Made by a program: the position numbers and the translations under genes. From the NCBI GenBank assembly GCA_024278975.1, contig JAJRSD010000060.1:23507-87506 (forward strand): a stretch of 64,000 nt of DNA, written 5' to 3'. Positions 9,430 to 19,322 of the stretch are shown piece by piece. Position 1 is the first letter of the stretch, and the number at the start of each line of letters is the position of its first letter. Under the pieces are notes generated by a model, which searched no databases, was not told the origin of the DNA, and saw only the letters and a list, made by a program, of their open reading frames with translations. This DNA is from Bacteroidota bacterium. GTDB taxonomy: Bacteria > Bacteroidota > Bacteroidia > Bacteroidales > Prolixibacteraceae.

Positions 9430-10191
9430 TTATAAATTGGTCGCCTCAAGTGTAAAATCATCAATACTTACCTTGCTAAGTATGTTTACTTCGTGAACTT
9501 CCATGTTTGTTTTCTCCCCGGTTTTAATGTTTGCAATGCTAATTTTTTGAGGGTACACTTTTTTACTTGCGCCGTTAACATTAAAGTAATCGGATAATTC
9601 GGTGATGCTGATTATCTGACCGTTTCTGTCATATTTCTGAATCCTCAGTAGATATTCATTAACTGCTGAGATAAAAGCAATGGTGTACTCTTTTTCGCCG
9701 GATTTCTCTATTTTTATTTTATGACAGTTAACTCCGTTAAATTGCTCATTGCCTAAACTTGTAAAACTAAAGCCCGACTCATCTAACCAGCTAAACTGGC
9801 TGATTGGAATTTTACTTCCCATAATTTTCAAATTGTGCTGATTTGCCTTTATCTTTTGCACTCTGCCTGTTGCCGGCGAATAGATTTCTATTATCCCCTT
9901 TTGGTTGGAATAATCGGTGGTAACTATTTTTGTCCCGGTTATCAGTTCCGGCGAAGTAAACTCAATTAAAACCTTCTTTTGCCGGTCGAATTCGGCGAAA
10001 GAAACAGTCATCTCTTTCGTTTTTTTGTTTCCTCTTTTATCGAATGTTTCAAGGTCTAAAATCATCGAAACATTCTTAAAAGACATTTTTTGCTTGCAGC
10101 TTTCAAATATCTTTTTTGCTTCGCTGTTGCTGCTGGCCGAAACGTGTAGTACAATAATTACAACGGTTATAAGTAAAATTGTTTTTTTCAT
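9430..10191 (-). CDS. LolA-like outer-membrane lipoprotein-sorting protein
   Basis: A periplasmic lipid-carrier fold of the LolA/LolB type is predicted. The signal peptide is MKKTILLITVVIIVLHVSAS, followed by a mostly beta protein containing KKVLIEFTSPELITGTKIV, EIYSPATGRVQKI and SQFSWLDESGFSF, which are characteristic of the lipoprotein-sorting proteins paired with MMPL exporters. It lies 11 bases after the MMPL gene. It probably receives a lipid or lipoprotein from that exporter and carries it across the periplasm. Confidence 0.85.
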   Translation of the reverse strand: MKKTILLITVVIIVLHVSASSNSEAKKIFESCKQKMSFKNVSMILDLETFDKRGNKKTKEMTVSFAEFDRQKKVLIEFTSPELITGTKIVTTDYSNQKGIIEIYSPATGRVQKIKANQHNLKIMGSKIPISQFSWLDESGFSFTSLGNEQFNGVNCHKIKIEKSGEKEYTIAFISAVNEYLLRIQKYDRNGQIISITELSDYFNVNGASKKVYPQKISIANIKTGEKTNMEVHEVNILSKVSIDDFTLEATNL

Positions 10192-10202
10192 GTTACATCT
10201 TT

Positions 10203-12452
10203 TTATTGTGGTTCTAAAAACTTTGGTTTTGTAATGGTTATAATTGCAGGAATTAATAGTAGTGCGCTTATCAGGCAGGCGAAAATTGAGATTACTACGA
10301 GGACTCCGAAAAAACGAAGTGGTGCAAAACCCGAAAATATTAATGCTGAAAACCCAACGATTATCGAGAATGCATTAAAAATTATCCCCCTTCCGGTTGT
10401 GCTTAACGTTTTTGAAATGGCCTTTGCAGGATTGCCGCTTTTTGCATATTCCAATTTATACCGCCATAAAAAATGGATGGTATAATCTACACCCACGCCA
10501 ATCATTATCGACGATAAAAGTGTGTTTACAATGTCTAACGAAATTCTCCCAAAGCCCATTAAACCAAACAGTAATAAAATTGAAAGCAAAAGAGGAATGC
10601 TCCCGAGAAAGCCTGCAACAACCGATTTAAAGACCATTGTTAGTAAAACAAAAATAATGATGAAGGCTAAAATTAGCGATGTAATCTGCCCCTGAATTAC
10701 CATGTCGGCAATCTGAATTTTCGACAAGCCCGGTCCGGCAATACAAACCAAATGTTCATCGTCATCGGTTATTTTATGCAGCGCTTCTAACACCGCTTTT
10801 CCCGTCTCGTTGCTTCCATCTTTCAGGCTAACAAGAATTCTGGTATTTTCGTAATTGTAATCAATAAATTGTGAAATCTGTTCTTCGTAACCGCTCATTG
10901 CAAAAATTTCGAGGTACTGAACGGTCTCTGCTTTTGTTTTTGGCAAAGTGTTGTATCCGGGTTCATTAGGCATATAAACCCCTTTGCTCAACTCTTTCAA
11001 AAACATGGTTGGCGAAATTACATTTCCAACTTTGGGTAGTGCTTCTATTTCTGCGGTGTATTTTTCTATTTGGGTAAGCATTTCGGGCGAAAGTACATCG
11101 CCATTAAATAGCACCGAAACATATTGCGAGCCACCAAATTTTTCGTTAACCAGCTCAATCCCTTTTTTCAAATCCGATTTGCCCAGGAAATACGCTTCAA
11201 CATTTGTATCAATTTTCAGAAAAAATAACCCAACCACACTAAAAGCGGCAACAATTACAAATGCACCGATAACTCTTTTCGGATAGCGGGAAACCCAACC
11301 GGCGAACTTTTCCATCACACGGTTTATTGCCAGTAATTTCCGATTGTTATTTTTTTTGTATTCAGGAGCACCATAAAAACTGAGTAGAACCGGTATTAAA
11401 AACAGGCTCATTAAAAGTGCAAGTCCAATGCCCACCGAAGCCAAAACCCCAAGCTCGGCAGCCGGTGGCAGTTTGTGCGAGAGTAGCCCCAACATGCCGC
11501 CAATAGTAGTTAGAGCAGTTATTAGAATCGGCTTTTTCAGTTCCTCATAAATTGAGATAGCGACCTTTTTTATGCTCTTTTGCTTGCCCGATACAAACTT
11601 TTCCTGGTATAAATTTATCAGATGAATTCCATAATCATTGGCAATGGCAATCAGCATAATCGGCAGTAAAATTGTAACTAATGAAATCTCCCAATCCATT
11701 AAAGCCATAAATCCGAACGAAAAAAGAAGGGACAGTATCACTACAATAAACGGCAGAACCACACCTTTCCACTCTTTAAACGAAAAATAGAGCATTAATA
11801 CCATCAATACCAGAGCGAGAGGGAGCAGGGTAACCAAATCTTTTTTTATGTACGATTTAATGGATTGGCGAATGTACGCCAACCCACCGATGTAAATTTT
11901 CTCTCTGCCCGGATTGTTTTCAATCACTTTTTCGATGGCAGGTATTATTTCACTGTCTTTTATTGTGTCAGCTTTGGTGAGAATAATAGCCGTGGATGTA
12001 AAGTCGGACGATACAAAACGACTGCCCATATTGTTTTTAATAATGCTCTGTTTCAGTCTCTCTAGTTCCGCTTTTGTATTGGGAATTTCAGCAATAATCG
12101 GATTCATTGTGGTAATTCCATCCTCCAGTTTAATGTCGATAACATCGCGGAGCGACAGGCAGTGTTCAACACCTTCGATGTTTTGTAATTCTTCGGTAAG
12201 TTGCTCCAGCCTGCTGTAACTTGATGGATTAATTATTGAACTGCTGTCAGTTAGAATCAACATAATTTTTTCGCTGCCCCCGAATATCGTATCCAGCTTT
12301 TGTATGAAGGCACGGTTACTTACCGAATTCGGAATGTAGTCGTCGAAACTTGGATTAATGGAAAGTTTTGGAATTTGAACAGCAGAAATCATTGCCAAAA
12401 TAATAGTGACAACAATAATAAGAAATCGATATTTTGCGATTATATTTTTCAC
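10203..12452 (-). CDS. MMPL/RND superfamily lipid exporter
   Basis: This inner-membrane transporter of 749 residues has two RND half-repeats: one helix, a large periplasmic loop and a helix bundle, repeated. Each bundle has the Asp-Tyr pair of the MMPL type (AIANDYGIHL in the first half, GVGVDYTIHF in the second), expected to be the proton relay. Family members move hydrophobic molecules such as mycolates and hopanoids out of the inner membrane. The frame opens with a GTG at 12452; the next Met lies inside the first helix, so GTG is preferred. It is the first gene of the lipid operon and follows a perfect Bacteroidota promoter with two operators. Confidence 0.9.
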   Translation of the reverse strand: MKNIIAKYRFLIIVVTIILAMISAVQIPKLSINPSFDDYIPNSVSNRAFIQKLDTIFGGSEKIMLILTDSSSIINPSSYSRLEQLTEELQNIEGVEHCLSLRDVIDIKLEDGITTMNPIIAEIPNTKAELERLKQSIIKNNMGSRFVSSDFTSTAIILTKADTIKDSEIIPAIEKVIENNPGREKIYIGGLAYIRQSIKSYIKKDLVTLLPLALVLMVLMLYFSFKEWKGVVLPFIVVILSLLFSFGFMALMDWEISLVTILLPIMLIAIANDYGIHLINLYQEKFVSGKQKSIKKVAISIYEELKKPILITALTTIGGMLGLLSHKLPPAAELGVLASVGIGLALLMSLFLIPVLLSFYGAPEYKKNNNRKLLAINRVMEKFAGWVSRYPKRVIGAFVIVAAFSVVGLFFLKIDTNVEAYFLGKSDLKKGIELVNEKFGGSQYVSVLFNGDVLSPEMLTQIEKYTAEIEALPKVGNVISPTMFLKELSKGVYMPNEPGYNTLPKTKAETVQYLEIFAMSGYEEQISQFIDYNYENTRILVSLKDGSNETGKAVLEALHKITDDDEHLVCIAGPGLSKIQIADMVIQGQITSLILAFIIIFVLLTMVFKSVVAGFLGSIPLLLSILLLFGLMGFGRISLDIVNTLLSSIMIGVGVDYTIHFLWRYKLEYAKSGNPAKAISKTLSTTGRGIIFNAFSIIVGFSALIFSGFAPLRFFGVLVVISIFACLISALLLIPAIITITKPKFLEPQ

Positions 12453-12523
12453 ACTTTCCGAATTAAATTTATTCGCTATTCCTCTTGTTTGTTCAATCTA
12501 AATGCGGTTACGATTGCCGTTTT

Positions 12524-12543
12524 GTTAGTTTATATTCACTAAC
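12524..12543. promoter_or_regulatory. Operator palindrome 1 upstream of MMPL operon
   Basis: The bases read GTTAGT-ttatattc-ACTAAC, a perfect 6-bp inverted repeat with an 8-base centre, a size and form typical of TetR-family operators. It covers the expected transcription start and the bases just downstream of the -7 box at 12550-12557. A bound repressor would therefore block transcription of the eight-gene operon. Confidence 0.75.
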
Positions 12544-12549
12544 GCCAAA

Positions 12550-12580
12550 CAAAGTTAGTTTATATTTACTAACCTGCAAA
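12550..12580 (-). promoter_or_regulatory. Promoter of the lipid/MMPL operon
   Basis: On the minus strand a TTTG (-33 box, 12580-12577) is followed after 19 bases by TAACTTTG (12557-12550), which matches both Bacteroidota consensus boxes with ideal spacing. Transcription would start near 12545 and leave an untranslated leader of about 95 bases before the GTG. Confidence 0.75.
12554..12573. promoter_or_regulatory. Operator palindrome 2 upstream of MMPL operon
   Basis: This is a second copy of the palindrome, GTTAGT-ttatattt-ACTAAC, differing by one base from the first. It fills the space between the -33 and -7 boxes. The two copies are 30 bases apart, about three helical turns, so two repressor dimers would lie on the same face. 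Confidence 0.75.
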
Positions 12581-12643
12581 TTCTAATTCAGTTTTTAGTC
12601 AATTAATTTTGATAAATAATTGGAATTTAGGGATTGTAAAGCC

Positions 12644-15600
12644 TTAGTGTTCGAGTATTGATTTGTTGAATTGATAATCTTTAAATTTTACTTTAAAAAG
12701 TATTGCGTAGGCCACCGGTACGTACAGAAGAATAATTATTGTCCCGAATGTAAGTCCGAAAATAATTGCAAGCGATAACGGTTGCCATAATAAACCACCG
12801 CTAATCAGCAACGGCAGCATTCCCAGCGAAGTGGTAAGCGTTGTTAAGATTACAGGGCGGAATTTATGATTTGCAGCCTTTAAAATTGCGTCCTGTTCCG
12901 TCAGTTCCGGATTTTCCTCTTTTTCTCCGGCAATCCGGTCAATCAAAATTATGGCATTGTTAATAACAATTCCGGCGAGGGCGATTATTCCTAAAATACC
13001 AAAGAAACTAACGAATGTGCCTCCAATGTACCAGCCAATAACTACCCCGATTATTCCGAGCGGGATGGTAGAATACACGATTAATGATTTTCGGATGGAG
13101 TTAAACTGCAGTACCAAAAGAATTAAAATGATACCAAACGAAAGGGGTAATTTATTTGCAATTGCACCGAGGTTGTCGTTTTTATCTTCATCTTCGCCAC
13201 CAAACTCGTAGCTGTAACCGGTTTTCCAGCCGGTTTTCTGTTCTGCGAGCCACTCCTCAATATCGCTAAAAATATCTTTTGCGGTATATCCTGCCTGCAA
13301 GTAACTTCCCACGGTCATTGTACGGGTTAAATCTTTTCTGACAACTTTTGCAAACTGCCAATCTACCACAACTTCTGCGATTTGCGAAAGCGGTATATTT
13401 TGGTGTGTCAGGGGCGAAAAAATATTATAGTTTTCTATGGTTTGTATGTTGTATTCGTTGCTGTTTTGAACCTTTAAGTAGATTGGAATACTTTTGTCAT
13501 CTTCCCTGAAATTATCGACTTTAAACCCCGACAACCCAGCATTTAAAGCCATCGCAATATCTTTATTGGTGAGGCCTGCACGCTGGGCTTTATCAGCATC
13601 AATTTTCACAATTAGCTTTTTTATTTTTGGTCCCCAGTTGTCGGTAATGTTTTTTGTTCCCTCAATTTGTACCAGTTTTTCTTTAATCGATTTCGAAATA
13701 ACGGCTAACTCTTCAGGATTTTTACCCGAGATACGGATTTCAACGGGAGTTCCCGAGGCACCGGCACCTGTTAAGCGGTTTACACGAATATCGGCATCGG
13801 GGAAATTATTAAAACAGTAATTATCCAGCCTGGCAATTACGTAATCGTTATCGGTGTCGCCGGTGGTGTTAAGCAGCATGTGGGCATAACTTGAAATTGC
13901 TTCGTTTTTAAAATATCCTAAATCGTAGGGCTCGGGACCTTCGCCAATAAAAGATGAAAAATCTAATACTCCGGGGGCTTCTCCCTGCTGAACCACCAAC
14001 GAATCTAAAATATATTTTTCAATATCGGCAATCGCCGCTTCGGTAATGTCTATCTGCGTTCCCGAAGGAAAAATTACATCGACTGTTACCAGATTCCGGT
14101 CGCTGTCGGGGACAAGTTTAAACGGAAGAAAAGGCATCAAAATAATTGAGAGGGCAAACATCACAAAAATCAAAATTATAAAGGGGATTTGTGCCTTGCG
14201 AAGTACCTTTAGTAAAATTTTATTGTACCATAAGTTCACTCTGTTCATCATTTTATCGACAAAACCCTCTTTTTTATTCTTGCTTTTTTTAATGATTGTT
14301 AACGCCAGTAACGGGACAAAAGTAAAGGTTAGAAACCACGAACTCAGCAACGAAATGGTGACCACCGAAAACAGTGGCGATGCCATTTCGCCCATGGGAG
14401 TTTCGGCCAAAGCAAAAGATAGAAATGCCGCTGAAGTTGTTAACGTAGAGATGAGTAAGGGGATTATCAGTATTTTGCAGGCTTCAACAGCCGCTTTAAA
14501 AGTGGATACACCACTTTGCACACGCACCAGAATCTGTTCAGCCATTACAATCCCATTGTCAACAAACAATCCGAGGGAAATAATGAGTGCTGCAAGCGAA
14601 ACTTTATTCAACCCTAAATCGAAAAGGTTCATAAAAAAGAATGTGCTTAAAATTACCATCGGTACAAGTGTTGCCACCAACGAACCTGTTCTTAGTCCCA
14701 GGAAAAACAGCATAACGGCAAGAACAATGATTATCGATTGCAACAGACTGATTAAAAAGTTGTTTACCTGCATGTTAACAATCTTGTCTTGCGATGCAAT
14801 GCGCACAAGCTCGACGCCGAGAGGCAGTGTTTTATTTATCTCGGGGATTATTTTTTCCACATCGTCGCCCAATCGGACAATATTTGCACCTTTCTTCAGC
14901 GAAATAAAAAGTGAAATGGCATCTTTCCCGTTAATCTTAACAATTTTCTCTTTGGGGTGAATATAATCCTGATAGATTTTGGTTATGTCGCCAAGAAATA
15001 TTGTGCCGCCTGTGCCGGTCGGAATCAGCGTTCTTTTCAGGTCGTCAATTGTTTGGTAGCTTCCTGTTGGCTCAAGAATAATTCTTTTTTTGCCAACATT
15101 AACTTCGCCACCGGGGTAAAGAATATTTGTTGCCGATATTATTCCTGTAAGCCGCCCTATATTTAGTCCATAGCGCGATAATTGCTGGTCGTCGAACTCA
15201 ATAATAATACGTTCTTCCTGAACCCCACCGTATTTTACTTTTGCAGCATCGGGCAAAAGCAGTAGTTTATCCCTGACTGTTTTGGCATAATCTTCCAGCA
15301 CATTGTACGGAACGCCATCGCTTTCAACACCTAAAATAATTCCAAAAACGGTCCCGATATCTTTGTCTTTTACAATGGGTCCCATAATATTTTGGGGAAG
15401 TGTTGGCCGCACTTCATTCACTTTATCTTTTAGCTCGTCCCATATCGGTTGCAGTTCGTCGGCATTTACATAGTCTTTCAACTTAACGGTAATAACCGAT
15501 AACCCGGTTCTCGATTCGCTATTAATACTTTTCACCTCGACCATTTCGCGTATCGCCTCTTCTATTTTTTCTGTAACCAACGACTCTACTTCGTTTGGCG

Positions 15601-15763
15601 ATGCACCCGGGAAACGGGTAACCACCGAAGCAATCCGAATGGTATAGGGCGGCATACTGTCTCTCGATAAATCGAAGTAGTTGCTAATACCTACCGCACC
15701 AATTATCAGAAGGGTGATTATTGCTATCCGGCTATTTTTAAGCGTTATTTCTGTTAAATTCAT
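12644..15763 (-). CDS. Efflux RND transporter permease (AcrB/HAE1 superfamily)
   Basis: This proton-driven inner-membrane pump of 1039 residues has the standard RND layout: helix 1, a periplasmic porter/docking loop (about 40-330), helices 2-7, a second loop (about 560-870) and helices 8-12. The proton-relay segment in helix 4 reads GLFVDNGIVMAEQ (D402, N403), so the second of the two Asp residues found in AcrB is Asn here, as in several other RND groups. It is the last gene of an operon with its adaptor and channel. The substrate is unknown. Confidence 0.93.
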   Translation of the reverse strand: MNLTEITLKNSRIAIITLLIIGAVGISNYFDLSRDSMPPYTIRIASVVTRFPGASPNEVESLVTEKIEEAIREMVEVKSINSESRTGLSVITVKLKDYVNADELQPIWDELKDKVNEVRPTLPQNIMGPIVKDKDIGTVFGIILGVESDGVPYNVLEDYAKTVRDKLLLLPDAAKVKYGGVQEERIIIEFDDQQLSRYGLNIGRLTGIISATNILYPGGEVNVGKKRIILEPTGSYQTIDDLKRTLIPTGTGGTIFLGDITKIYQDYIHPKEKIVKINGKDAISLFISLKKGANIVRLGDDVEKIIPEINKTLPLGVELVRIASQDKIVNMQVNNFLISLLQSIIIVLAVMLFFLGLRTGSLVATLVPMVILSTFFFMNLFDLGLNKVSLAALIISLGLFVDNGIVMAEQILVRVQSGVSTFKAAVEACKILIIPLLISTLTTSAAFLSFALAETPMGEMASPLFSVVTISLLSSWFLTFTFVPLLALTIIKKSKNKKEGFVDKMMNRVNLWYNKILLKVLRKAQIPFIILIFVMFALSIILMPFLPFKLVPDSDRNLVTVDVIFPSGTQIDITEAAIADIEKYILDSLVVQQGEAPGVLDFSSFIGEGPEPYDLGYFKNEAISSYAHMLLNTTGDTDNDYVIARLDNYCFNNFPDADIRVNRLTGAGASGTPVEIRISGKNPEELAVISKSIKEKLVQIEGTKNITDNWGPKIKKLIVKIDADKAQRAGLTNKDIAMALNAGLSGFKVDNFREDDKSIPIYLKVQNSNEYNIQTIENYNIFSPLTHQNIPLSQIAEVVVDWQFAKVVRKDLTRTMTVGSYLQAGYTAKDIFSDIEEWLAEQKTGWKTGYSYEFGGEDEDKNDNLGAIANKLPLSFGIILILLVLQFNSIRKSLIVYSTIPLGIIGVVIGWYIGGTFVSFFGILGIIALAGIVINNAIILIDRIAGEKEENPELTEQDAILKAANHKFRPVILTTLTTSLGMLPLLISGGLLWQPLSLAIIFGLTFGTIIILLYVPVAYAILFKVKFKDYQFNKSILEH

Positions 15764-15799
15764 TTTCTTCTGGATAAAAGATATGTTGGCATTTCAAAA

Positions 15800-16879
15800 C
15801 TATTTGTCTAATAATCGAACTTTCCTTCCATCGTACATAAAGCTTAAACCCGCTGTAATAATGGTGTCATTAGCATTTAGCCCTTTTTCAATTTCGTAGC
15901 CCGCTGCTGTTAATTTGCCGAGGGTAACGGTTTTTCTTGTTGCGATAAAAATACCCGCTTCGTTGCTGCTTTTCAGGGTGTAAACAAAATCACCGCCTTT
16001 GTCGTGTGCCACAGCATCAGAAGGAATAATCAGGTTTTGGGACGCATTTTCATCCTCTTTAAAAACCATTTCGATGGAACAGGCCATTCCCGGAAGAATC
16101 TCTTCATATTTATCGGTAAGGTTGATTATTAGCGGATAGGTTGATGCACCGCTGGTACTTCGACCAATTTCGGAAACTACCCCTTCGAACGTTTTATCAC
16201 CAACAGCAGTAAATTTAATGTTTACGGTTTGTCCCAGTTCCACCTGTTTTATAATATTTTCAGGAACTTGTGTCCGCAGTTCAGTATTTCCGTAGGAGGA
16301 GAACATTAAAACCGGCATGCCCGCGCCAATCATCTCGTTCTCTTTTGCCATTATTTTTGAAACAGAACCATTAAAAGGAGCTTTCAGCCGGGTGTAATTA
16401 AACTGGTTTTGAGCGGCTTTAACTTGCGATTCGGCTGTTTTAAGCATTGCTTTTGCCGATTCGTATTGAGCCTTTGCTTTCTCAAAATCGCTTAACGATG
16501 CGTTGTTGTTGGCATACAGTTTTTCTATCCGGTTGAATCCTGATTTTGCACTCGATAATTGTATCTCGGTATTTTTTTTCGAGGCCTCTGCTTTTTGGAC
16601 GTTTATCCGGTAATCGTCGCTATTTAAATAAGCTATTACACTACCTTTTTTCACGCTCTCTCCTAATTTAAAATGTATTCTCTCGAGTGTGCCACCTACC
16701 TTGAAACTTAGTTTTGCCTCGTTTTTAGCTTGCGATACACCTGCAAACACTCTTTTTCCGGCTACCGACGATTCTACTATTTTTTTGTAAAAGACTGGTC
16801 GAATAGCTTCCTTCTTCTCCTGTTTGTTGTTGCACGAAACAACTAACAGCAACAATATTACCCCGATATATAATTTCAT
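15800..16879 (-). CDS. RND efflux periplasmic adaptor lipoprotein (membrane-fusion protein)
   Basis: The protein links an RND pump to a TolC channel. It has a lipoprotein signal peptide with the Cys of VVSC at the lipobox. A split biotinyl-lipoyl domain follows (KLSFKVGGTLERIHFKLGES and later FNYTRLKAPFNGSVSKI), with an alpha-helical hairpin of about 80 residues between the halves, then beta-barrel and membrane-proximal domains. The length of 359 residues is normal. It lies 36 bases before the pump gene. Confidence 0.93.
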   Translation of the reverse strand: MKLYIGVILLLLVVSCNNKQEKKEAIRPVFYKKIVESSVAGKRVFAGVSQAKNEAKLSFKVGGTLERIHFKLGESVKKGSVIAYLNSDDYRINVQKAEASKKNTEIQLSSAKSGFNRIEKLYANNNASLSDFEKAKAQYESAKAMLKTAESQVKAAQNQFNYTRLKAPFNGSVSKIMAKENEMIGAGMPVLMFSSYGNTELRTQVPENIIKQVELGQTVNIKFTAVGDKTFEGVVSEIGRSTSGASTYPLIINLTDKYEEILPGMACSIEMVFKEDENASQNLIIPSDAVAHDKGGDFVYTLKSSNEAGIFIATRKTVTLGKLTAAGYEIEKGLNANDTIITAGLSFMYDGRKVRLLDK

Positions 16880-16952
16880 CTTGTTATTTTTTTAAGTTTT
16901 AAACACTTTTTACGTACCAATTAATACACTACAACAGAACAAATTTGGACTC

Positions 16953-19322
16953 TCAATCAGGAGTTGCGAGCAACATATAGTTTTGCAATTTATTTGTATA
17001 AGCTTTTTGGTCTTCCTCGGAACTGAGAAATATAAATTGCCCCTGATATCGCTGAACCTGAATATAATCGAGAACATATTGATAGTAGGCAATGTTTGCG
17101 ATATACTTTGTTCTCACCATAACATTTTGCGCATCAATTAATTGAATGAGATTTACCGCTCCTTGAAAATAGGCATCCTGGACAGTTTTGAAATTGTTCC
17201 CGGCGGCAGTGGCAGCATTCTCCGACAATTCAAGTTCTAAATACGACGTCCGTAATTTCTGTACATTGGTTCTTATTCCCGCTTCCAACCGACTAATAAG
17301 TTCATCTTTCTGGTCGGTTATTTTATCCATTTCTATTACCGATTTTTTCATTTCGGTAGAAGATTTTCCACCCTGAAAAATGGGTATTTTTAAATTTATA
17401 CCCAGATTGAAAGTCATATCGTCGGGTGGAGGAGGTACAGGCATGTTAGGTGGTTGAATTGTCCCTTCCCTGATAAATGCCTGATCGGCTCCTCCCATAA
17501 GGGCAAGTTCAGGCATGTACCACTGGTGTGTATAAAGTGAGTTTTTGCGCTCAATAATTTTCGCCATCGCCATTAACTGCTGTAACTCCGGTGAATTAAC
17601 TTTCATCTCGTCAACAATAAACGAGGCGTAATTTTCTGTCAATACCGGGTTCTCAAATATTTGTGCCAATAAATTGTGGTCAGGTAAAATTGTTTCGCCA
17701 ATGGAGTTCGAATCGGGAATATTTATACTGTTATCGATAGTAGTATTGAGGAGTTGATTTAACTGATACATATTGGTTCTGAACGTGGTATAGGCATCGT
17801 TAAATTTTATTTTATTTAAGTTGAGTTCGCTTACCCATCGGTTTACATCGGAAATGTTGGTTTGTCCTGCCTCCTCTTTTGCCCTGGCCATTTGCAGATT
17901 TTTCATGGTTGCAGTAATGTTTTCATTCTGAATCAGCAAGTTGCTCTTCGAAAAGAGAAGGCCAATGTATGTCCCCGATATGTTTGCGACAATATCGAGT
18001 ACGGTCTGGTCGTTGTAAAACTTTTTATTATCGACAAGCAGTTTGTTAATTGCGATGTTGGCAAAAGCCGCTTCCGAAAAAATAACTTGTTTTAACGATG
18101 CAGACCCCGTTAATGTAAAAGCTCCCCTTTGTCCCATGGCAGCTTCAACCAAATTGTTGCTCAGCCAAACCGTACTTCCTCCAATACTCACCTGAGGCAG
18201 TACATTCGATTTTGCTATCTGTACATCTTTTTCAGCTATTTCAATATCTCTTTGCGCCATTTTCCCTTTCAGGTTATTTTCGAGTGCGCCGGCAATGGCC
18301 AGCCGAATGTTCATCTCTTTTCCCGAAGGAAACTTTGAGGTGTTGATTAATATCGATTCGTTGAGTATATTCCATTTCGGAAATTTGTTGGTTGCCCTGA
18401 TGCTTTCCATATTTACGATAGCTACCCGCTGCGGGTTTTCTATTGATACGGGGATTTCGGAGGGGTTGATTCCTTCGCTAATTTTCATTATCCGCAATGC
18501 AATTTGCCGGGCCAGTTGCTGAAAAGTAAATTCGGGACTTAACGTTACGGTGGCTCCACGATTTAAGTACGAAACCCCACTCACGGCAAGCGAAGGAATA
18601 TGTCGCCTGTTCAAACCGTAAAAAAGTTTCTCCATTTCTGTTGTCGAGAATCCTACCAACGGGAGGACCAGGGCAGCATCGATGTTCTCCGGTAATTGTG
18701 ACAAAACCGTGCTGCTACTGTCGCCAACGGCAATATAAGTGATGTTGAAATTTGTTCCCTTCCGACCTAAATAAGCTGTAATTTGAGGGAAGTTTTGTTG
18801 AAATGCTTTTGGAATAAGTACTGCAAGTTCTTTAATCTCAAACATCTGAGAGAACTCAAACATGTCTTTTTTTAGTTGAATAATCGATTCGATGTAAGTG
18901 AAATTATCTATTCCTGTCGCATCGGCAGAATTTAACTTCAATTTTTGCAAATCCTGATCGAGAATATTCGCAGCGATAACGGGTTTCGAGAACGATTTTA
19001 ACCCCGAAATTTTAGTCGATGCGATGTAACCCAATGTTACAACCAAATCAATGTCCGGGTCGGTCATCAGTTGCAGGTTATTTTGCACAACCTGTGTCTG
19101 GTTCCAATTTGCGCTAACTTCTTTGAACTTTACATCGTGCTCCGACTTGGTGAGTGCAACGATTTCGTTTTTCAGGAGTTGATTAAATTCGTTAAACTCC
19201 GTTGAATTTGCATCTTTGCTAATTCCTATTGTAATAGTGGATTGTGCGTACAGAGCCGAACTTGCAGACAGAAAAAACAGGATTACGGAAAGTGAAAACA
19301 GATATTTCATTGAAAGTTGCAT
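16953..19322 (-). CDS. ABC-type substrate-binding domain fused to TolC-like outer-membrane channel
   Basis: After the signal peptide (cleavage after SSALYAQ), residues ~27-335 form a periplasmic-binding-protein-like domain of the PF04392 type. Markers are DLVVTLGYIASTKI, KPVIAANILDQD, ELAVLIPKAFQQNFPQ, DAALVLPLVGFST, and the closing pattern QIALRIMKISEGINPSEIPV then VNMESI. Residues ~340-789 are an OEP/TolC domain with two helical-hairpin repeats (VLPQVSIGGSTVW, PELALMGGADQA, GINLKIPIFQGGKSS, GAVNLIQLIDAQN). TolC proteins are normally about 430-480 residues, so this is a true fusion. The start ATG at 19322 overlaps the upstream stop codon (TAATG); an ATG at 19310 is equally good. The binding domain could sense or present the pump's substrate in the periplasm (inference). 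Confidence 0.85.
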   Translation of the reverse strand: MQLSMKYLFSLSVILFFLSASSALYAQSTITIGISKDANSTEFNEFNQLLKNEIVALTKSEHDVKFKEVSANWNQTQVVQNNLQLMTDPDIDLVVTLGYIASTKISGLKSFSKPVIAANILDQDLQKLKLNSADATGIDNFTYIESIIQLKKDMFEFSQMFEIKELAVLIPKAFQQNFPQITAYLGRKGTNFNITYIAVGDSSSTVLSQLPENIDAALVLPLVGFSTTEMEKLFYGLNRRHIPSLAVSGVSYLNRGATVTLSPEFTFQQLARQIALRIMKISEGINPSEIPVSIENPQRVAIVNMESIRATNKFPKWNILNESILINTSKFPSGKEMNIRLAIAGALENNLKGKMAQRDIEIAEKDVQIAKSNVLPQVSIGGSTVWLSNNLVEAAMGQRGAFTLTGSASLKQVIFSEAAFANIAINKLLVDNKKFYNDQTVLDIVANISGTYIGLLFSKSNLLIQNENITATMKNLQMARAKEEAGQTNISDVNRWVSELNLNKIKFNDAYTTFRTNMYQLNQLLNTTIDNSINIPDSNSIGETILPDHNLLAQIFENPVLTENYASFIVDEMKVNSPELQQLMAMAKIIERKNSLYTHQWYMPELALMGGADQAFIREGTIQPPNMPVPPPPDDMTFNLGINLKIPIFQGGKSSTEMKKSVIEMDKITDQKDELISRLEAGIRTNVQKLRTSYLELELSENAATAAGNNFKTVQDAYFQGAVNLIQLIDAQNVMVRTKYIANIAYYQYVLDYIQVQRYQGQFIFLSSEEDQKAYTNKLQNYMLLATPD

